Source of the DNA: Alistipes sp.
GTDB taxonomy: Bacteria > Bacteroidota > Bacteroidia > Bacteroidales > Rikenellaceae
Direction: 5' to 3'
Assembly (NCBI GenBank): GCA_017504485.1
Contig: JAFVRC010000015.1
Span: forward strand, 1 to 64,000
DNA: 64,000 bases
The notes beneath the pieces were generated by a model. That model did no database searches, had not been told where the DNA came from, and was given only the letters and a program-made list of their open reading frames with translations. The first letter of the stretch is position 1; each line of letters opens with the position of its first letter. Shown here piece after piece: positions 62,231 through 64,000 of the stretch. Made by a program: the position numbers and the translations under genes.

Positions 62231-63049
62231 CTACTTGAAGAGGCTGTTGAGCAGAGCTGCGAGGCGATAGCCTGCGCGCTGAATTTGCTCCTCGGCGTGT
62301 ACGATATCGCGGTTGGACATGTCGCGCGTGATGTTGGTGCCCGGCTTGTTGGCGACCGTGTAGCGCGAACGGCGTGCAGTATCCTCGGCCCAAGTGTAGA
62401 TGTCGCCCTCCATGAGTTCGGCACGTTGCTTCTTGTCGCATATGTCGAGAAGCGAGGCAATCTCCTGATAGCCCCACTGGTGGAAGAGTTTCAACAGCAG
62501 ACCATCCCAATATGCGTGGTAGCTGACCTCTTGGCCGCGGAACACAATCTTGTAGCCTCCCGACGTAGGCTCGTCGGTGTAGCGCACATGCTTCGGGCAG
62601 TGGATGTCACCCACAATATGTACCATGAAGGCGAGCGATACGATGCGTGCCGAGTCGCTCATCTCGCGGTGATTCTTCGAGAAATCGTCGATGACGGCTG
62701 CAATTCGGCCCGTGCAGTTCTTTACATACTCGGTGCCGCGACGCTCTCCGTGGTAGAGCGAACCATCGGTATTGGCCTGGAAAGAGTGGCCCCATACTGT
62801 TACGCGAGGACCATTCGACGGCTCGAAACCGAGGTCGATGAGGATATGCTGGCGGTAGTCGTCAGGGTAGGAGGCGTAATAGATGATTGATTTGCCGTGG
62901 AGGTACTCGCTAATCTGTTTCTTGGCCTTTGGCGTGAGATGGTTCTCGGCAATCTTGGCGATAGCGGCGTGTCCGAGACGTCCCCAACCAAACGATGTGC
63001 CCGTAAGGAGCAGGGTTGCTGCAACGAGCAGCAGTGTAAATCGTTTCAT
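62231..63049 (-). CDS. S1/P1-family nuclease, exported
   Basis: 272 residues; signal MKRFTLLLVAATLLLTGTSFG, after which the mature protein begins WGRLGHAAIAKIAENHL. In S1/P1 nucleases the N-terminal Trp and the nearby His bind zinc; further ligands are in YYASYPDDYR, FMVHIVGDIHCPKH and SYHAYWD. It degrades single-stranded nucleic acid outside the cytosol with three zinc ions. It is located 25 bases upstream of nothing on its own strand except the GH109 gene that precedes it. Confidence 0.9.
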   Translation of the reverse strand: MKRFTLLLVAATLLLTGTSFGWGRLGHAAIAKIAENHLTPKAKKQISEYLHGKSIIYYASYPDDYRQHILIDLGFEPSNGPRVTVWGHSFQANTDGSLYHGERRGTEYVKNCTGRIAAVIDDFSKNHREMSDSARIVSLAFMVHIVGDIHCPKHVRYTDEPTSGGYKIVFRGQEVSYHAYWDGLLLKLFHQWGYQEIASLLDICDKKQRAELMEGDIYTWAEDTARRSRYTVANKPGTNITRDMSNRDIVHAEEQIQRAGYRLAALLNSLFK

Positions 63050-63074
63050 TGTTATTGTTTTTGTTTGGTTAATA

Positions 63075-64000
63075 TTACTCTTTCATTGCGTGACGGTAGC
63101 CGTTCACTCTGTTCCATGCGCCGCGTGTGAAGTCAGGCACCGCAACCGGTGCCGAGCCGTGTTGCAGCGAGAGGGCGCTCAATGGTGCAGGACAGCTCCA
63201 CTCGGCCAGGTCATAAACGTCCATATCGAGAGGCAGGCCGTGGCGCAGACAATAGACCAGGCGGTAGTCCATGATGTAATCCATGCCGCCGTGACCACCC
63301 ACCTTCTTGGCCATCGAACCTACCTCTTTGAGGATAGGGTGCTCGTACTCTTCGAGGAGTGCATCGCGCTCCTCATCGGACATAAACGGATGTGCGCGGA
63401 GACTTACAGGGCTAACACCTTCGGGTACCTCATTGCCGATGCGTAATGCCTCAACGGGGTACTTCACGGCATAGCCGTTAGTGCCTACAAGCGCATAGTC
63501 GCGCGAATAAGGACGCGGCGTTACGATGTTGTGGTGCAGCTGTATGACCTTGCCATGCTCGGTGCGGATGAGGGTGGTTGTCTGGTCGCCATTCTGGAAG
63601 TCGTTGAGCCTTTCGCCGTGTGCCGAGGCGTAGATGTCGGGGCCCATAACAGCCTTTGTGTCCATCGCTACTAAGGTCTTTAGGCGGTCGCCGCGGTGAA
63701 TGTTCAGCGCGAGGCATAACGGGCCAAGGCCGTGTGTAGGGTAGGCATCACCGCGGAAGTTGCGCAGGTGGTCGATGCGCCATGTGCGGTCGGGACGACG
63801 CATCGAGTGGTCGAGACTATGGATATAGGCACCCTCGGTGTGCAGTATCTCGCCGAAGAGTCCCTGTTGCGCCATGTTGAGTGTTGTGAGTTCGAAGAAG
63901 TCGTAGATGCAGTTCTCGAGCATCATGCAGTGGCGGCGCGTGCGCTCCGAGGTGTCGATAAGTTGCCACAGCTCCTCCATTGTGAAGGCTGCCGGAACCT
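63075..64000 (-). CDS. Gfo/Idh/MocA-type GH109 glycosidase, C-terminal part
   Basis: The frame remains open to the window edge (EVPAAFT precedes the first internal Met), so the N-terminal NAD-binding domain is outside. The visible ~308 residues include ERTRRHCMMLENCIYDFFEL, HTEGAYIHSLDH, RDRTWRIDHLRNFRGDAYPTHGLGP-like sequence and the C-terminal WNRVNGYRHAMKE, typical of GH109 enzymes (alpha-N-acetylgalactosaminidase type) that use NAD in a redox-assisted hydrolysis. Export cannot be judged. It is probably upstream in a transcript with the S1/P1 nuclease gene (25-base gap). Confidence 0.88.
   Translation of the reverse strand, partial: VPAAFTMEELWQLIDTSERTRRHCMMLENCIYDFFELTTLNMAQQGLFGEILHTEGAYIHSLDHSMRRPDRTWRIDHLRNFRGDAYPTHGLGPLCLALNIHRGDRLKTLVAMDTKAVMGPDIYASAHGERLNDFQNGDQTTTLIRTEHGKVIQLHHNIVTPRPYSRDYALVGTNGYAVKYPVEALRIGNEVPEGVSPVSLRAHPFMSDEERDALLEEYEHPILKEVGSMAKKVGGHGGMDYIMDYRLVYCLRHGLPLDMDVYDLAEWSCPAPLSALSLQHGSAPVAVPDFTRGAWNRVNGYRHAMKE

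Overview
The window looks like chromosome of a Bacteroidales bacterium, most likely the Rikenellaceae/Alistipes group. The evidence is the set of phylum-typical families (DUF4270, DUF5683 and DUF6029 proteins, Omp28-like and TlpA-like proteins, GH109, PNGase F, an OstA-like protein), the lack of Shine-Dalgarno sequences, and repeated matches to the Bacteroidota promoter (TTTG, 19-21 bases, TAnnTTTG). Genus is an inference. No plasmid, prophage or CRISPR array is seen.

Layout. 1-6.5 kb: 3' end of queA, a short glycogen-synthase-like protein, a DUF4270 lipoprotein, topA and a secreted C1 peptidase. 6.8-9.9 kb: a ResB-like protein, CcsA and a tri-haem cytochrome c peroxidase, i.e. system II cytochrome c maturation beside a client. 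10.0-13.7 kb: pgk and an M13 metallopeptidase. Two copies of a composite intergenic repeat follow the C1 peptidase and pgk stop codons. 13.9-17.2 kb: a very AT-rich two-gene unit (zinc-ribbon membrane protein; PH-like/uracil-DNA-glycosylase-like fusion) behind a structured leader RNA and flanked by a 17-base imperfect direct repeat. 17.4-22.8 kb: GH13 amylase, retropepsin-like protein, OhrR-like regulator with two small genes, an IS3 transposase remnant and a secreted PHP phosphoesterase. 22.9 kb: the last ~50 codons of a lost glutamate synthase gene. 23.1-28.7 kb (minus): the operon parA-parB-DUF5683-mltD-mnmE. 28.8-32.5 kb: CPBP protease, SDR/zinc-ribbon protein, and an outer membrane protein behind a second copy of the structured leader. 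32.8-40.7 kb: an envelope-assembly operon (two SurA-like proteins, OstA/LptA-like protein, lpxD, TlpA-like lipoprotein, ruvC). 40.8-44.1 kb: rubrerythrin, DedA-like protein, PNGase F-like lipoprotein, and a low-GC outer membrane protein with a possible third leader copy. 44.6-45.8 kb: tRNA-Thr and an AraC regulator. 46.2-52.6 kb: large surface lipoprotein, TlpA-like protein, DUF6029 and Omp28-like proteins. 52.7-60.6 kb: a sugar-utilisation locus (mutarotase, GntR regulator, MFS transporter, AraA/FucI-family isomerase, class I mannose-6-phosphate isomerase, ROK kinase) with mirror-image operators between facing promoters. 60.7-64.0 kb (minus): glutamine synthetase, S1/P1 nuclease and a truncated GH109 gene.

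Two RNA/DNA-level signals are the most novel: a leader-RNA family whose copies keep pairing while their sequences differ, and stop-codon-anchored hairpin elements with 9-base-periodic G and C runs. Base composition also shifts near 17 kb (sampled lines mostly 38-52% GC before, about 60% after), which may mean recombination or an assembly join.
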